Assembly (NCBI GenBank): GCA_020056225.1 | Contig: JAGVIE010000052.1 | Location: 1-41,182 of the forward strand | Direction of reading: 5' to 3' | Source: Bacteroidota bacterium | GTDB lineage: Bacteria; Bacteroidota; Ignavibacteria; UBA10030; SZUA-254 | Length of the DNA stretch: 41,182 nucleotides | Shown: piece by piece, positions 7,938-16,750 of the stretch | Layout of the letters: each line of letters opens with the position of its first letter | How positions within the stretch are numbered: position 1 is the stretch's first letter | Notes under the pieces: model-generated | Databases searched by the model: none | What the model saw: the letters and a program-made list of their open reading frames with translations, nothing else | What the model was told of the DNA's origin: nothing | Translations under genes and position numbers: made by a program

Positions 7938-10832
7938 TTATTTTGCCAGAAGCATCTTCATTACCTGGGTTACTTTACCAGCACTTAACCGATAAAAATA
8001 AACTCCACTGGGAAGATTGCACGCATCGAAAAGCACTGATTTATATCCGGCAGTCTCTTCGCCATCAATTAATCTTGCGACTTCACGACCAAGAATGTCG
8101 TAGACAGTGAGTTTTATGTATGTATCCTCGCGCAAGGAATATTTAATCGTTGTAGTTGGATTGAAGGGATTGGGATAATTTAATCCAAGCTTGGTTTCTA
8201 TTGGTAAATTTTTTACTGTAGTCAATTTATTCACTTGATTGGAATTTACTGTTACCTTATTTGATGTGACCAGAGGACCTGAGTTTGATGTAACATAATA
8301 GTAAAACGTCGTATAAGCTGTTTCACCGGGACGTTTTACCCATACAGTCACGTCAACAAAATATTGGTCCATAGTGCCTGATATAAGAAGAGATGGTGTT
8401 GCGCCGCAATCCCCGGCACCGTACGCACAAGCATATCGATATACATTGTAAGAACTAAAGCTGCCATTAGTTGTCCATACGAGCATCGGGTGACAATCAC
8501 TCGTTTTAAAATTACAAGGGTCTCCCTCAGCGTTCGAAGATGTCCACGTGAGAGTAATGCTACCTATCGTTGTGAATGTCCAGCTTGTCGACGCTGGTCC
8601 ATCACCAACCACATTATTTGCCAATACTTTCCAATAATATGTTTTACCATTTGCAAGTCCCGACATTGTAAGCAACGTAGGAATAACAAAAGGATTATTC
8701 ACAGCCGGACTACCAAAATTTGGATCATCATCGACGACAACATGATAGCCGGCAGCTTCGGGAACGGAATTCCAGCTTAATGTAACTGTTAGTGGTTGGT
8801 TTGCTGCTCCACTCGATGGATAAACCAGAGTGGGGGCTTGAGATAAAGTATTAATTTTATAGATACCATTATCAGTTGCAGCGCAGAGGGTAGTGGTATT
8901 TCCCGGTTCAGATCGCAGCTCATATATCGGTGTTGGTATTGTGCCTGTTTGATCAACCCAGCTTGTTCCACCATTGCCGGAATAATATATCTTGCTGCCA
9001 TCGTTTGCAACAACTGCAACGTAATTTGCTGAGTTTGGAAAACCTGGACTTTGTACAACACGCTTCAAGGCATCGGTTCGAACTTGTGTCCAGTTCACTC
9101 CAGCATTGACGGTCTTCCATAAACCTGACGCTCCAGCGGAATAGACGGTGTTCGGAACAGCGGAGTTCACAACGAGATCTTTTACGGTTGTTGTGTTAAG
9201 TACTTGTGTGCCTACGCACGGTGTTACTCCATCACATTTCAAAACACCTTCGTTATCCTTAGCAAAATAGGTAGGTCCCGATGCTGTTGCCCATACCACA
9301 TCATTAATAGAGTTTGAACTGTTACCTACAACATGCCCATCTCGACTTGTTGCACTGTATATATGATACATGTTGTTCGTGCCGTCTTTACCCCAAACGT
9401 ATGTATAATCGCTATTCAATGGATCAATCGCGCTCCCTTTGAAGATATTACCGTATCCTTGTGTTGATGATACGTACCATGCACTATAGGTTGCTCCATT
9501 GTCGCTGCTCCTATACAGCGCTGCCTGAGGATTGCTGGGATTGATTAGACCGGCAGCAAACAGGGAGCTATTATTCCGGATGATATGTTCACCTCGGAAG
9601 TTTGAAAGTTCGGTTATACTCCACTGCGTACCGTTATAATAACCGAGACTATCGTAACTGGCTGAGACAGTCCAATAGTTGTTTCCAGAAATTGCAATGG
9701 ATGATAGCGGCATCCTTCCAAGTCCGTTATCAACTTTTGTCCAGTCAGTTCCTCCGTTAGTAGTCTTCCACACCGTATTATTAGTTGTTGCATACATCAG
9801 GTTTTGATTGCTGCCGGCAATGGAGAATGTAAGTATATTTTTATCGTAGAGATCGGGCGAAACATTTGACCAGTCGTTGCCGGAGTTCGTGGAGCGATGA
9901 ATACCTTTATCCGAGGCAACGAAAACAAAATTGTTATCTGTACGTACACGAATGGCACTAACTGTAGTTGCGGTGCTCGTAGTTTGGTAGCTACTCTTTT
10001 GAGTCCAGCCAGCACCATAGTCTGAGCGATACAGTTTACCGGTTGATGTGCCAGCGTAAACAAATGGTGTTGTCTGATCTGCAATAGCAATTGCGCGGAC
10101 ATTGAAGTTACCCATGTTCTTTTGTGTCCAGATATCACCGTTGTTAGTTGACTGCCATACCCCCCGTACACTTGCGGTTGTTGTGTTTGGATCACCGCTC
10201 TCGTTTGAGCCGCCTGATGGATCCGAGCCACATGCCCACACATGGTTGCTGCGCGTTCCAGTAACTGGGTATGGTGCAACACCATAAAGATCTGTTGGAC
10301 CGGGCGGAATTGTTGGGTTGCTCCATGATGCACCACCTGTTCCACTTCTCATTATTGAGCTTGCACCATTGACATATTTTCGTCCTAAGTACATTTGGTC
10401 TGTGATCAACGTAGATACGGAAAGACGAAGAGGAAGCATGTTGGATTGCGTCAAGACAGGTTCCCAGATACCAGTCGAGCCACCATTGGCATTTCGCTGA
10501 AGTGATCCTGAAATCCCTACTACCACAACATTTGGAACATCTGGCTTGCATGTAACAACGAGCGGTGATGCAATTTCAACTCCAGTTGCTACCCATGCTG
10601 AGCCGCCATTTATTGATTTGAACAGTACAGATTTATCACACGCATACAATGTCTGTCCATCATTACTGATTGCAATATCATTTACATTGCGTGCTTTGGG
10701 TGGAGCATTTTGATATGTCCATGTCTGGGCTATTGAAAGTGTTGATAAAACAATGAATATAGTAATACATATCCCGAAGGGACGGATTCCAGCAGCAATA
10801 ACCCTGAGCGTTATGTTTTTTATTTGAAACAT
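7938..10832 (-). CDS. Secreted Asp-box/YCF48-like repeat protein with Fn3 domain and T9SS sorting tail
   Basis: A cell-surface or released protein of about 964 residues. A signal peptide ending near LSIAQTW precedes roughly 600 residues of repeated blocks such as FKSINGGSAW, WQSTNNGDIWTQ, HRSTNSGNDW and WKTTNGGTDWTKV, the hallmark of Asp-box/BNR or YCF48-type beta-propellers. A fibronectin type III-like domain follows (APTLVYPSSGA to the SWTFTT block). The C-terminus is a type A type IX secretion signal: NYPNPFNPTTTIKYSL, YDILGREV, LPSGVYFYRL. I start it at the ATG at 10832 because AGAGGA (10842-10847) lies 9 bases upstream; a TTG at 10856 would add eight residues inside that RBS region. Family character is clear; the ligand or substrate is unknown. 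Confidence 0.88.
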   Translation of the reverse strand: MFQIKNITLRVIAAGIRPFGICITIFIVLSTLSIAQTWTYQNAPPKARNVNDIAISNDGQTLYACDKSVLFKSINGGSAWVATGVEIASPLVVTCKPDVPNVVVVGISGSLQRNANGGSTGIWEPVLTQSNMLPLRLSVSTLITDQMYLGRKYVNGASSIMRSGTGGASWSNPTIPPGPTDLYGVAPYPVTGTRSNHVWACGSDPSGGSNESGDPNTTTASVRGVWQSTNNGDIWTQKNMGNFNVRAIAIADQTTPFVYAGTSTGKLYRSDYGAGWTQKSSYQTTSTATTVSAIRVRTDNNFVFVASDKGIHRSTNSGNDWSNVSPDLYDKNILTFSIAGSNQNLMYATTNNTVWKTTNGGTDWTKVDNGLGRMPLSSIAISGNNYWTVSASYDSLGYYNGTQWSITELSNFRGEHIIRNNSSLFAAGLINPSNPQAALYRSSDNGATYSAWYVSSTQGYGNIFKGSAIDPLNSDYTYVWGKDGTNNMYHIYSATSRDGHVVGNSSNSINDVVWATASGPTYFAKDNEGVLKCDGVTPCVGTQVLNTTTVKDLVVNSAVPNTVYSAGASGLWKTVNAGVNWTQVRTDALKRVVQSPGFPNSANYVAVVANDGSKIYYSGNGGTSWVDQTGTIPTPIYELRSEPGNTTTLCAATDNGIYKINTLSQAPTLVYPSSGAANQPLTVTLSWNSVPEAAGYHVVVDDDPNFGSPAVNNPFVIPTLLTMSGLANGKTYYWKVLANNVVGDGPASTSWTFTTIGSITLTWTSSNAEGDPCNFKTSDCHPMLVWTTNGSFSSYNVYRYACAYGAGDCGATPSLLISGTMDQYFVDVTVWVKRPGETAYTTFYYYVTSNSGPLVTSNKVTVNSNQVNKLTTVKNLPIETKLGLNYPNPFNPTTTIKYSLREDTYIKLTVYDILGREVARLIDGEETAGYKSVLFDACNLPSGVYFYRLSAGKVTQVMKMLLAK

Positions 10833-11249
10833 TGTTTGTTTTCCTCTAAAAAACAAATTATTGAGAATAAGTGGATTAATTGCTACATTTGTATGATTTC
10901 GTTATGACACTTCTCGTATTTAGGCAGCAAACCCAGCCATTAGCAGAAGATAAACGATATCACATGGGGCGGCTGTAGCTGTGAGCATTAGCTCCTAAGC
11001 GAGTATGAATTGCGAAGAACAATTTGCTCGCCGGAGAGTTCAGGCACGGCTCACTCCGCCCCGTGTATTTCTAAAGCGATTTCAATTTGCTCGATATATC
11101 CTCCCTTTGATTATGGTTGATTTATCAAATAGTTCAATGTGACAATGTTTCAATGAATCAATTATTTCAACTGTCATTCGTCAATAATACTTTTGTTAAT
11201 CAAAACTCAAAATTCATCATTAAAAACTCATAACTCAACACTAATTTCC
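10833..11249. other. Intergenic region with a long structured element
   Basis: About 417 bases between two - strand secreted-protein genes. The middle holds the long imperfect hairpin described separately (10961-11067). The rest is AT-rich, with short runs such as AACTCAAAATTCATCATTAAAAACTC near the downstream end of the 648-residue protein gene. No coding region is supported. The promoter of the downstream gene (start 10832) should lie here. Confidence 0.6.
10961..11067. repeat. Long multi-helix imperfect inverted repeat, possible structured RNA or REP-type element
   Basis: Six successive nested pairings can be drawn: GGGGCGG (10966-10972) with CCGCCCC (11056-11062); GTGAGC (10981-10986) with GCTCAC (11049-11054); CTCC (10992-10995) with GGAG (11033-11036); GCGAG (10999-11003) with CTCGC (11027-11031); AATTG (11008-11012) with CAATT (11020-11024), closing a 7-base loop. 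Together they make one extended stem of about 100 bases. There is no T-tract after it on either strand. It is not a tRNA. The pairing is seen directly; what it does is unknown. Confidence 0.6.
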
Positions 11250-13184
11250 CTACTTCATTTTCAACACTAACTTCCCCTCCCTTTTCAACTTCACCCAATA
11301 CGCTTGCCCCGGGAAGAGAGTATCGGCTTGAACATAATTAATTCCATCGTAACCATAAAACACCGATTGTATGTTTGCTTCAGGTATCGTTGTTATATTT
11401 TGAACTACTACCGGCGCCGAAAGAGAGCCAATCATGTTCCATCCTTGCTTCAGCGTTATTGTATCATCCCATACCATTTCACCTTCATAATGAACTGTCG
11501 AGTCCGGCTTCGCCCAATATCCAACACCTAAAACCATTGTATCTTTGGAAACATAGTTTTCCTCATACGCGAACATCGAAGGCAATTGATAATACTGATT
11601 CGATTTAACAGGAATTGAGACGAGGTTCCAATAGTTTGCCCGGTATTTAATCGTGTCAATATTCCATCTGCAAGTACCTGTGACTGTAATGCAATCAGGC
11701 GATGTTTGTCCGTTATGATAGAATAATATTTTCCCCGATGATACTCCGTAATGTTTTGGTATGAAGTGAATGTAGAATATTCTTTCCCTTCCCGCTTCTA
11801 CCGTATCGCTTTCCGTTGTCACATTGAAACTCTCGTTATCTGATATCATAGTGCCGATGACAAGCGGATCACTTCCCGGATTAGACACAATGATAGAATC
11901 GGTAACTGTCTGATTCAAGCCGGTAGTGTCCATCTCAAGAAAACCGGTAGCGACTGAAAACTGTGCATTTGTTTGTACGAACTCACCACGCCGATAAAAG
12001 ATACGGAATGTTGAGCCAACTTTTTGACACCATGTTAGATGTACTGCGTGGCCCGAAACAGCAACGCCTCTAAAAAAATCTGTATATGAATCAGGTGTTA
12101 AATCGACGGGAGCGCTATAATGTAATAGCGAATTGTTGGTGGCAGTAGCCGATACATGAAATGTATCATCAATTATATATTCTGTAGCCCAGCTTACCGC
12201 CCTAACATTACCATTTATTGCAGCATCCGGTTCAGTGCCATCCGGCTTTGTTGTTAATTTATTTTCCTGCAGCCAGCTCTTCCCATTATCAATACTTGCA
12301 CGACTTATAATGCTTCCTCCACAGCAACCAAACCATCCATACTTCAAATCCCGCCAGGCGACAAGAAGCTCCGTGCCGCATTTATTTGTGTAACCCGCGA
12401 TTGTAGGAAGATCTGACCAATATATATCGACTGTAGAAAGCACACTATCAATACTCCAGCTTGTACCCAAATCTGTCGATTGTCGGTACTGAATTTCAAC
12501 TGCCGGTGGTATCCACTTATGCTGGACAAGATGGAGCATCCCCGATGTAAGAGCAACTTTTGCATAATCATCGAGATCCTCATTCGTCCGTGTCCACGAG
12601 AATCCACTGTCCTTTGACCGCAAGAGCTTCCATCTCTCGTCCACAGGAGGATACACTAATATAATGCTATCCGCGCTAACTGATCCTGCACTCACTTCTG
12701 ATGTGCGATCCGTTGTAATAGCAGAAACTTGGCTCCAGGTGCTTCCGCCATTACTGCTTGTAATCATATAAATAGGTGGGTAAGAAGCCGTCGCTCCAGT
12801 GAAAAAAATACGAACGTAATTTCCATTTGTGATGAGCAATGGGAAAAGAGCTTGATAAGGATATGTAACTGAGTCAATCAGCAATTCAATCATCTCGGTA
12901 AAATCCAATCCACCATTGATGCTACGCCTATAAGGCAGCCTCACAAAACCATACTCGTGGCGCCACGTCACGTGTACCGTATCATTACCAGTCAAAGCAA
13001 TCTTTGGCTGATACGCATCGTGCATACTATCCGACAACTGTATCGGCGGATACCAAATGATGCTGTTGGAGGTGTCCCCGCCTGACGGACGGGCAGGTTG
13101 AGAAAAGATTGAGATAGGTATAACAATAGTGCAAAACGTAAGGACTAAAGAATATAGTCCAACTCTGTAAAAAAACTCTTTCAT
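11250..13184 (-). CDS. Secreted Asp-box-like protein with ASH-type domain and paired GWN C-terminal module
   Basis: About 644 residues. A signal peptide (LYSLVLTFCTIVIPISIFSQ) leads into a beta-propeller-like part with BNR/Asp-box-like repeats (SSNGGSTWSQ, RSKDSGFSWT, STDLGTSWSI, ASIDNGKSWL). Next comes an immunoglobulin-like segment resembling ASH/HYDIN domains (DSIIVSNPGSDPLVIGT, then FIPKHYG). The C-terminus holds a double module, YWNLVSIPV and then QGWNMIGSLSAPV ... FYGYDGINY ... GQAYWVKLKREGKL, which is also found in the 910-residue protein at 29015. No T9SS tail is visible. The ATG at 13184 is chosen because AGAGGT (13195-13200) sits 10 bases upstream; a GTG at 13196 overlaps that RBS. 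The GTAGA tandem repeat lies about 46 bases upstream of the start. Confidence 0.86.
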   Translation of the reverse strand: MKEFFYRVGLYSLVLTFCTIVIPISIFSQPARPSGGDTSNSIIWYPPIQLSDSMHDAYQPKIALTGNDTVHVTWRHEYGFVRLPYRRSINGGLDFTEMIELLIDSVTYPYQALFPLLITNGNYVRIFFTGATASYPPIYMITSSNGGSTWSQVSAITTDRTSEVSAGSVSADSIILVYPPVDERWKLLRSKDSGFSWTRTNEDLDDYAKVALTSGMLHLVQHKWIPPAVEIQYRQSTDLGTSWSIDSVLSTVDIYWSDLPTIAGYTNKCGTELLVAWRDLKYGWFGCCGGSIISRASIDNGKSWLQENKLTTKPDGTEPDAAINGNVRAVSWATEYIIDDTFHVSATATNNSLLHYSAPVDLTPDSYTDFFRGVAVSGHAVHLTWCQKVGSTFRIFYRRGEFVQTNAQFSVATGFLEMDTTGLNQTVTDSIIVSNPGSDPLVIGTMISDNESFNVTTESDTVEAGRERIFYIHFIPKHYGVSSGKILFYHNGQTSPDCITVTGTCRWNIDTIKYRANYWNLVSIPVKSNQYYQLPSMFAYEENYVSKDTMVLGVGYWAKPDSTVHYEGEMVWDDTITLKQGWNMIGSLSAPVVVQNITTIPEANIQSVFYGYDGINYVQADTLFPGQAYWVKLKREGKLVLKMK

Positions 13185-13230
13185 TGTTATGTGCACCTCT
13201 CAAATACTTGAACATAAACAACTCCCCCGA

Positions 13231-13278
13231 GTAGAGTAGAGTATAGTAGAGTAGAGTAGAGTAGAGTAGAGTAGAGTA
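13231..13278. repeat. Pentanucleotide tandem repeat (GTAGA, about nine units)
   Basis: Nine consecutive 5-base units, GTAGA except for one GTATA variant (third unit), followed by a partial GTA. On the - strand it reads TCTAC and lies about 46 bases upstream of the ATG at 13184, within or beside the expected promoter/5' leader of the secreted-protein gene. It also lies about 150 bases upstream of hisC on the other strand. Such repeats can change copy number by slippage. Confidence 0.9.
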
Positions 13279-13429
13279 ATTTTCCAACTCCACTGCCCCA
13301 CCGGAGTTGGCTCAATATAGTGAATTCTTAGTTTCTTGTCAATAGGTAAATTTTGATTTTCTGATGATTGTTTGCTATCTTTTCAATCATAAAGTAATAA
13401 CTTTTAACCTTAACTCTAAAATCTGTTTT

Positions 13430-14521
13430 ATGCCCCTTGTCCCTCCTTATATCAAGTCGCTTCAACCGTATAAAGCCGGAAAACCTATCGAAGAAGTTAA
13501 ACGGGAATTCGGACTAAAAGATATTATTAAGTTAGCGTCTAACGAAAATCCGCTCGGTTCATCCCCGATGGCGATAAAAGAACTCCGCACACACATCGAT
13601 GGATTGAATTACTACCCGGATGGAGGTTTCGATCTACGTACTGTCCTTGCCGATAAATTCAAAGTAAAAGTCGATAACGTTATTATAGGGAACGGATCGG
13701 ATGGTATCATGTCTTATATCATCAGAACGTTTTTGTGCGATGACGATGAAGTATTGACGACTGAAGCGGCTTTCATCGGCTTTCAGGTTCTTGCGCGTTC
13801 CCGCGGTGTGAAATATCAAACAGTTCCTTATACAAACTGGAGATACGATCTCCCTGCGCTCGCGAAGAAGATCAACAAACACACGAAGATCATCTATCTT
13901 GCCAATCCAAATAATCCGACCGGAACGATATTTACAAAAGTAGAGTTCGACGAATTCTATAAAATAGTCCCTGAACGGGTTCTGATTATTTTAGATGAGG
14001 CATATTTTGAATACGCTCAGGATAACCCGTCGTATCCCGACTCGATGCGTTACCGGTACGATAATGTAATTACACTTCGAACCTTCTCAAAAATTTACGG
14101 GCTCGCAGGTCTGCGGGTCGGTTATGGTTTTGCCCATGAAACGCTTATCGGGAATCTGCTGAAAGTTAAACTCCCTTTCGAGCCGAACACTCTGGCACAA
14201 TCGGCGGCTATCGGAGCGTTAAAGGATACGGATTTCGTACATCGCGCACTTGAATTAAACTCGCGCGGGTTGCCAATTGTAACTGATTCACTCCGAACAA
14301 TCGGAATGAATGTCGCGCCTTCTGAAGCGAACTTTATAATGGTCGAAATGAAATCCGAGGATGAAGTCAATACAATCTACATGGAACTGCTAAGACGCGG
14401 AGTGATAATCAGACCTTTGAAAGCATTCGGTCTCCCCCATTGCATGCGAATCACAATAGGAACGGATGAGCAAAATCAAATACTCATCGCAAAGATGAAG
14501 GAAGTTCTGAACAAAAGATAA
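13430..14521 (+). CDS. hisC: Histidinol-phosphate aminotransferase
   Basis: A PLP-dependent class I/II aminotransferase that converts imidazole acetol phosphate and glutamate to histidinol phosphate in histidine synthesis. The 363-residue protein starts at MPLVPPYI, the usual HisC beginning. An upstream in-frame start at 13364 would add 22 residues unlike the family. Motifs: SNENPLGSSP (37-46), YYPDGG, NPNNPTG (159-165), Asp189 in LDEAYFEYA, and the PLP lysine Lys221 in TFSKIYGLAGLRVGY, with RPLKAFG near the end. It is isolated from other his genes and oriented away from the secreted-protein gene upstream. HisC-like enzymes can also serve aromatic amino acids, so the substrate is probable rather than proven. 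Confidence 0.95.
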   Translation: MPLVPPYIKSLQPYKAGKPIEEVKREFGLKDIIKLASNENPLGSSPMAIKELRTHIDGLNYYPDGGFDLRTVLADKFKVKVDNVIIGNGSDGIMSYIIRTFLCDDDEVLTTEAAFIGFQVLARSRGVKYQTVPYTNWRYDLPALAKKINKHTKIIYLANPNNPTGTIFTKVEFDEFYKIVPERVLIILDEAYFEYAQDNPSYPDSMRYRYDNVITLRTFSKIYGLAGLRVGYGFAHETLIGNLLKVKLPFEPNTLAQSAAIGALKDTDFVHRALELNSRGLPIVTDSLRTIGMNVAPSEANFIMVEMKSEDEVNTIYMELLRRGVIIRPLKAFGLPHCMRITIGTDEQNQILIAKMKEVLNKR

Positions 14522-14652
14522 AATGGACTGATTGCATGAAGCGGCACAGCAGTACCATCAAGTAAATATTTACTAATGTTATGCACTTGGTGTTCCATTT
14601 ACCATTTGGTCGTTTGGAATGTCACACCTGTTGAACTCAACCCCCACCCAAA

Positions 14653-14688
14653 CCCTCCCCCTTCTCTAATTTTAGAGAAGGGGGAGGG
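14653..14688. repeat. Perfect 17-bp inverted repeat between convergent genes
   Basis: CCCTCCCCCTTCTCTAA (14653-14669) pairs perfectly with 14672-14688 across a 2-base TT centre. It lies between hisC (+) and the 257-residue gene (-), so it could end transcription from both sides, although no T-tract follows either arm. The sequence type (CCCTCCCCCTTCTC) is like dispersed intergenic palindromes seen in many bacteria. No coding sequence is seen in 14522-14784. Confidence 0.75.
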
Positions 14689-14784
14689 CAGGGAGAGGGA
14701 TGAGTATTTCTCGGTAACATAAGTTACAATATTGGCTAAGAAAGAAGTTGCGACTCGCCCGCGTAGGAATCGCACCTATATTTT

Positions 14785-15558
14785 CTAATAGAGGAATGTC
14801 CCCAAGAATATTCCGCCATTAATCATAAAACCTCTTCCGCTAACTTTATCCGGCACACCTATAAGATCGTAGTTATCGTCAAGCTTCCACTCGTTGACCG
14901 CCATGCCATTATAACTTACACCAACACGAAGACCAACCCAGCGCAGTACAGCATACTCAATATTCAAAGATGGCTGATATATAAAGAATGATCCGGATAA
15001 CTTACGAGTGTACTCATCTATATTTGGATATGTTAAACTGTATTCATCCCAGATTGTATCCCAGAGTTTGTTGGAATTAATATTACGTGTCATTCTAATA
15101 CTTGTACTGCCGGCACCGAGCATTACACCGAGCGCAACGTCTAATCGGGGAATAACCGGAACCGCATATTCTATTGTCACGCCGCCGAAACCGACAGAGA
15201 GTTCCACATCCCGCCGAATGTTTGTTACCGGATCGTAGGATTTCGACATCATGGATCCACCTGCGCCTAAACCGCCGACCCGAAGATTCGGAACAAGCAT
15301 TATATATCCGTAACCCTGTCCGCCGAGTAACAACATCGGATTGTTACTGAATGTTGCTGCATTCGATTTCTTCAGCATATCATTTATCGGGTTAAGATCA
15401 ATGAACAAGATGTTCTGTGTAAATCCACCCGCACCGCCTATTTTTGCTTGAATACTGTGTTTCGGAGGCAATGGTACTTGTTCTTCATCTTCCTGAGCGA
15501 AGAGCGGGATTTCCAATACGAATAAAATACAAATGCTGGATAGTAACAATCTATACAT
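14785..15558 (-). CDS. Exported beta-barrel-like protein, function unknown
   Basis: A 257-residue protein with an N-terminal signal peptide (MYRLLLSSICILFVLEIPLFAQ). The mature part is rich in Gly and in alternating hydrophobic strands (GGAGGFTQNILF, GGQGYGYIMLV, GLGAGGSMMS, LDVALGVMLGAGSTS, GLRVGVSYNGM). It ends GRGFMINGGIFLGTFLY with a terminal aromatic residue, consistent with a small outer-membrane barrel. A strong RBS (AGGAGA, 8 bases before the ATG) supports the start. It is convergent with hisC and divergent from the DUF1207-like gene at 15686. I do not recognise a named family. Confidence 0.82.
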   Translation of the reverse strand: MYRLLLSSICILFVLEIPLFAQEDEEQVPLPPKHSIQAKIGGAGGFTQNILFIDLNPINDMLKKSNAATFSNNPMLLLGGQGYGYIMLVPNLRVGGLGAGGSMMSKSYDPVTNIRRDVELSVGFGGVTIEYAVPVIPRLDVALGVMLGAGSTSIRMTRNINSNKLWDTIWDEYSLTYPNIDEYTRKLSGSFFIYQPSLNIEYAVLRWVGLRVGVSYNGMAVNEWKLDDNYDLIGVPDKVSGRGFMINGGIFLGTFLY

Positions 15559-15685
15559 GTTCGGTTCTCCTATATGGAATAACAGTCTGAATTTTTGGAA
15601 ATGTAGGAAATTATTTAATCAGTTCCAAAAGAGTTCATAATCAAATTGAAATTCCTTATATTGACTGAAATTCTTTCAGATTGAA

Positions 15686-16564
15686 ATGAAACTATTAGTA
15701 AAATTTATTTTATTCCCGGCATTATCACTTCAGCTTATCGCTCAGGAGAATGAGCGGCAGCCGATGGAGTTTATTTTTCTCCCGAACGGAATCAACTTCG
15801 CTCCGTTGAAAGCACACATCAGTGAGCCGAGGATCGGCGTCTTCAAGTTTCTCGATGACTCAAAAATGAAAGTCGATATCGGAAATACGATTGATGTTTT
15901 TGGATTACAGATTCCGGATGACAGGGTACGATTTTCAGCAGGTATAGATTTTTTTGCTTATGCATTCACTACCGGCGCGCAAGGTCTTCGGCTTCAGATC
16001 GATGCGATCGATGGTTTCTTTGGCGGGAATTTATCTGTTTCAAAATACTTTGATGAGAAAACTATTCAAGCGCGGCTCCGGATACTTCACCACAGCGCGC
16101 ACCTTGTCGATGGGCATTACAATTTAAACACAAATTCATGGCTCGATAACCGCGAGCCGATACCCTTCACAAGAGATTTCGGCGAGTTGGTTCTCGCTTA
16201 CAGAATCGATCGACCGAGCAGAGCCATGCGCTATTATGCAGGATTATCATACGCAACGTTAGTGCGCCCCACTATCGTAAAGCGATTTGCCTATCTTGCA
16301 GGCATCGAGGTTTATTTTTACGACATCATCGGACGAATAGCCGGGCAGAAAACAAATCTATTCTGCGCTTACAACGTCAGCTTAACGGGAATGCCGGGAT
16401 ATTCGGCATCGCATCAGGTTCAGGTTGGAATAAAATTTGGTGAGTGGTACAAAAAGGGTCCGACAATTTATCTCGCTTACTATTCGGGCAGACATATGTT
16501 TGCAGAGTATTTCGACCAACGGCTCAAGACGATTGGGTTAGGTTTTACGGTAGATTTTTTCTAA
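15686..16564 (+). CDS. Exported beta-barrel-like protein resembling DUF1207
   Basis: A 292-residue protein with a signal peptide (LVKFILFPALSLQLIAQ), then FIFLPNGINFAPLKAHISEPRIGVF, which resembles the start of DUF1207 proteins (a LP..... PL.ADPRE-type phrase). Barrel-like strands continue to a final GRHMFAEYFDQRLKTIGLGF and a terminal VDFF. The Phe terminus and strand pattern point to the outer membrane. It diverges from the 257-residue barrel-like gene, with about 125 bases between them. The DUF assignment is from memory of the family and moderately sure; no biochemical role is known. Confidence 0.75.
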   Translation: MKLLVKFILFPALSLQLIAQENERQPMEFIFLPNGINFAPLKAHISEPRIGVFKFLDDSKMKVDIGNTIDVFGLQIPDDRVRFSAGIDFFAYAFTTGAQGLRLQIDAIDGFFGGNLSVSKYFDEKTIQARLRILHHSAHLVDGHYNLNTNSWLDNREPIPFTRDFGELVLAYRIDRPSRAMRYYAGLSYATLVRPTIVKRFAYLAGIEVYFYDIIGRIAGQKTNLFCAYNVSLTGMPGYSASHQVQVGIKFGEWYKKGPTIYLAYYSGRHMFAEYFDQRLKTIGLGFTVDFF

Positions 16565-16616
16565 AGATTGGTTCACCCTCACCCCTTAATCGGGGTTGAC
16601 CAAAAAATGAAAAAGG

Positions 16617-16677
16617 CCAGTGTCATTCCCGAATTCTTCAATCGGGAATCCAGAATTTTGCAAAATCTGGACACTGG
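16617..16677. repeat. Compound palindrome (outer stem enclosing two hairpins)
   Basis: CCAGTGTC (16617-16624) pairs with GACACTGG (16670-16677). Inside are ATTCCCGA (16625-16632) with TCGGGAAT (16642-16649), and CCAGAATTTTG with CAAAATCTGG (16650-16669, one bulge). The fold is a three-way junction. It lies between the convergent DUF1207-like and HD-domain genes and looks like a dispersed intergenic repeat. Confidence 0.75.
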
Positions 16678-16750
16678 ACTCCCAATAAAAACGTTCGGGA
16701 GTGACAGCATGGGTATTCTTATTTCTGATTAACCGGCTCTACCTTCGCCT

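Noticed and set aside
10102-10551. Several overlapping ORFs on both strands inside the Asp-box protein gene
   Set aside because: They are alternative frames of the repeat-rich coding region; none has an RBS or recognisable domain.
10966-11062. tRNA or tRNA-Sec-like fold suggested by GGGGCGG/CCGCCCC ends
   Set aside because: No T-arm GTTCRA motif at the expected distance, no anticodon arm of normal size, and no CCA end; the pairing is one extended hairpin instead.
13027-13293. 88-residue ORF reading STLLYSTLLYYTLLYS
   Set aside because: The repetitive peptide is just translation of the GTAGA tandem repeat, and the ORF overlaps the secreted-protein gene in another frame.
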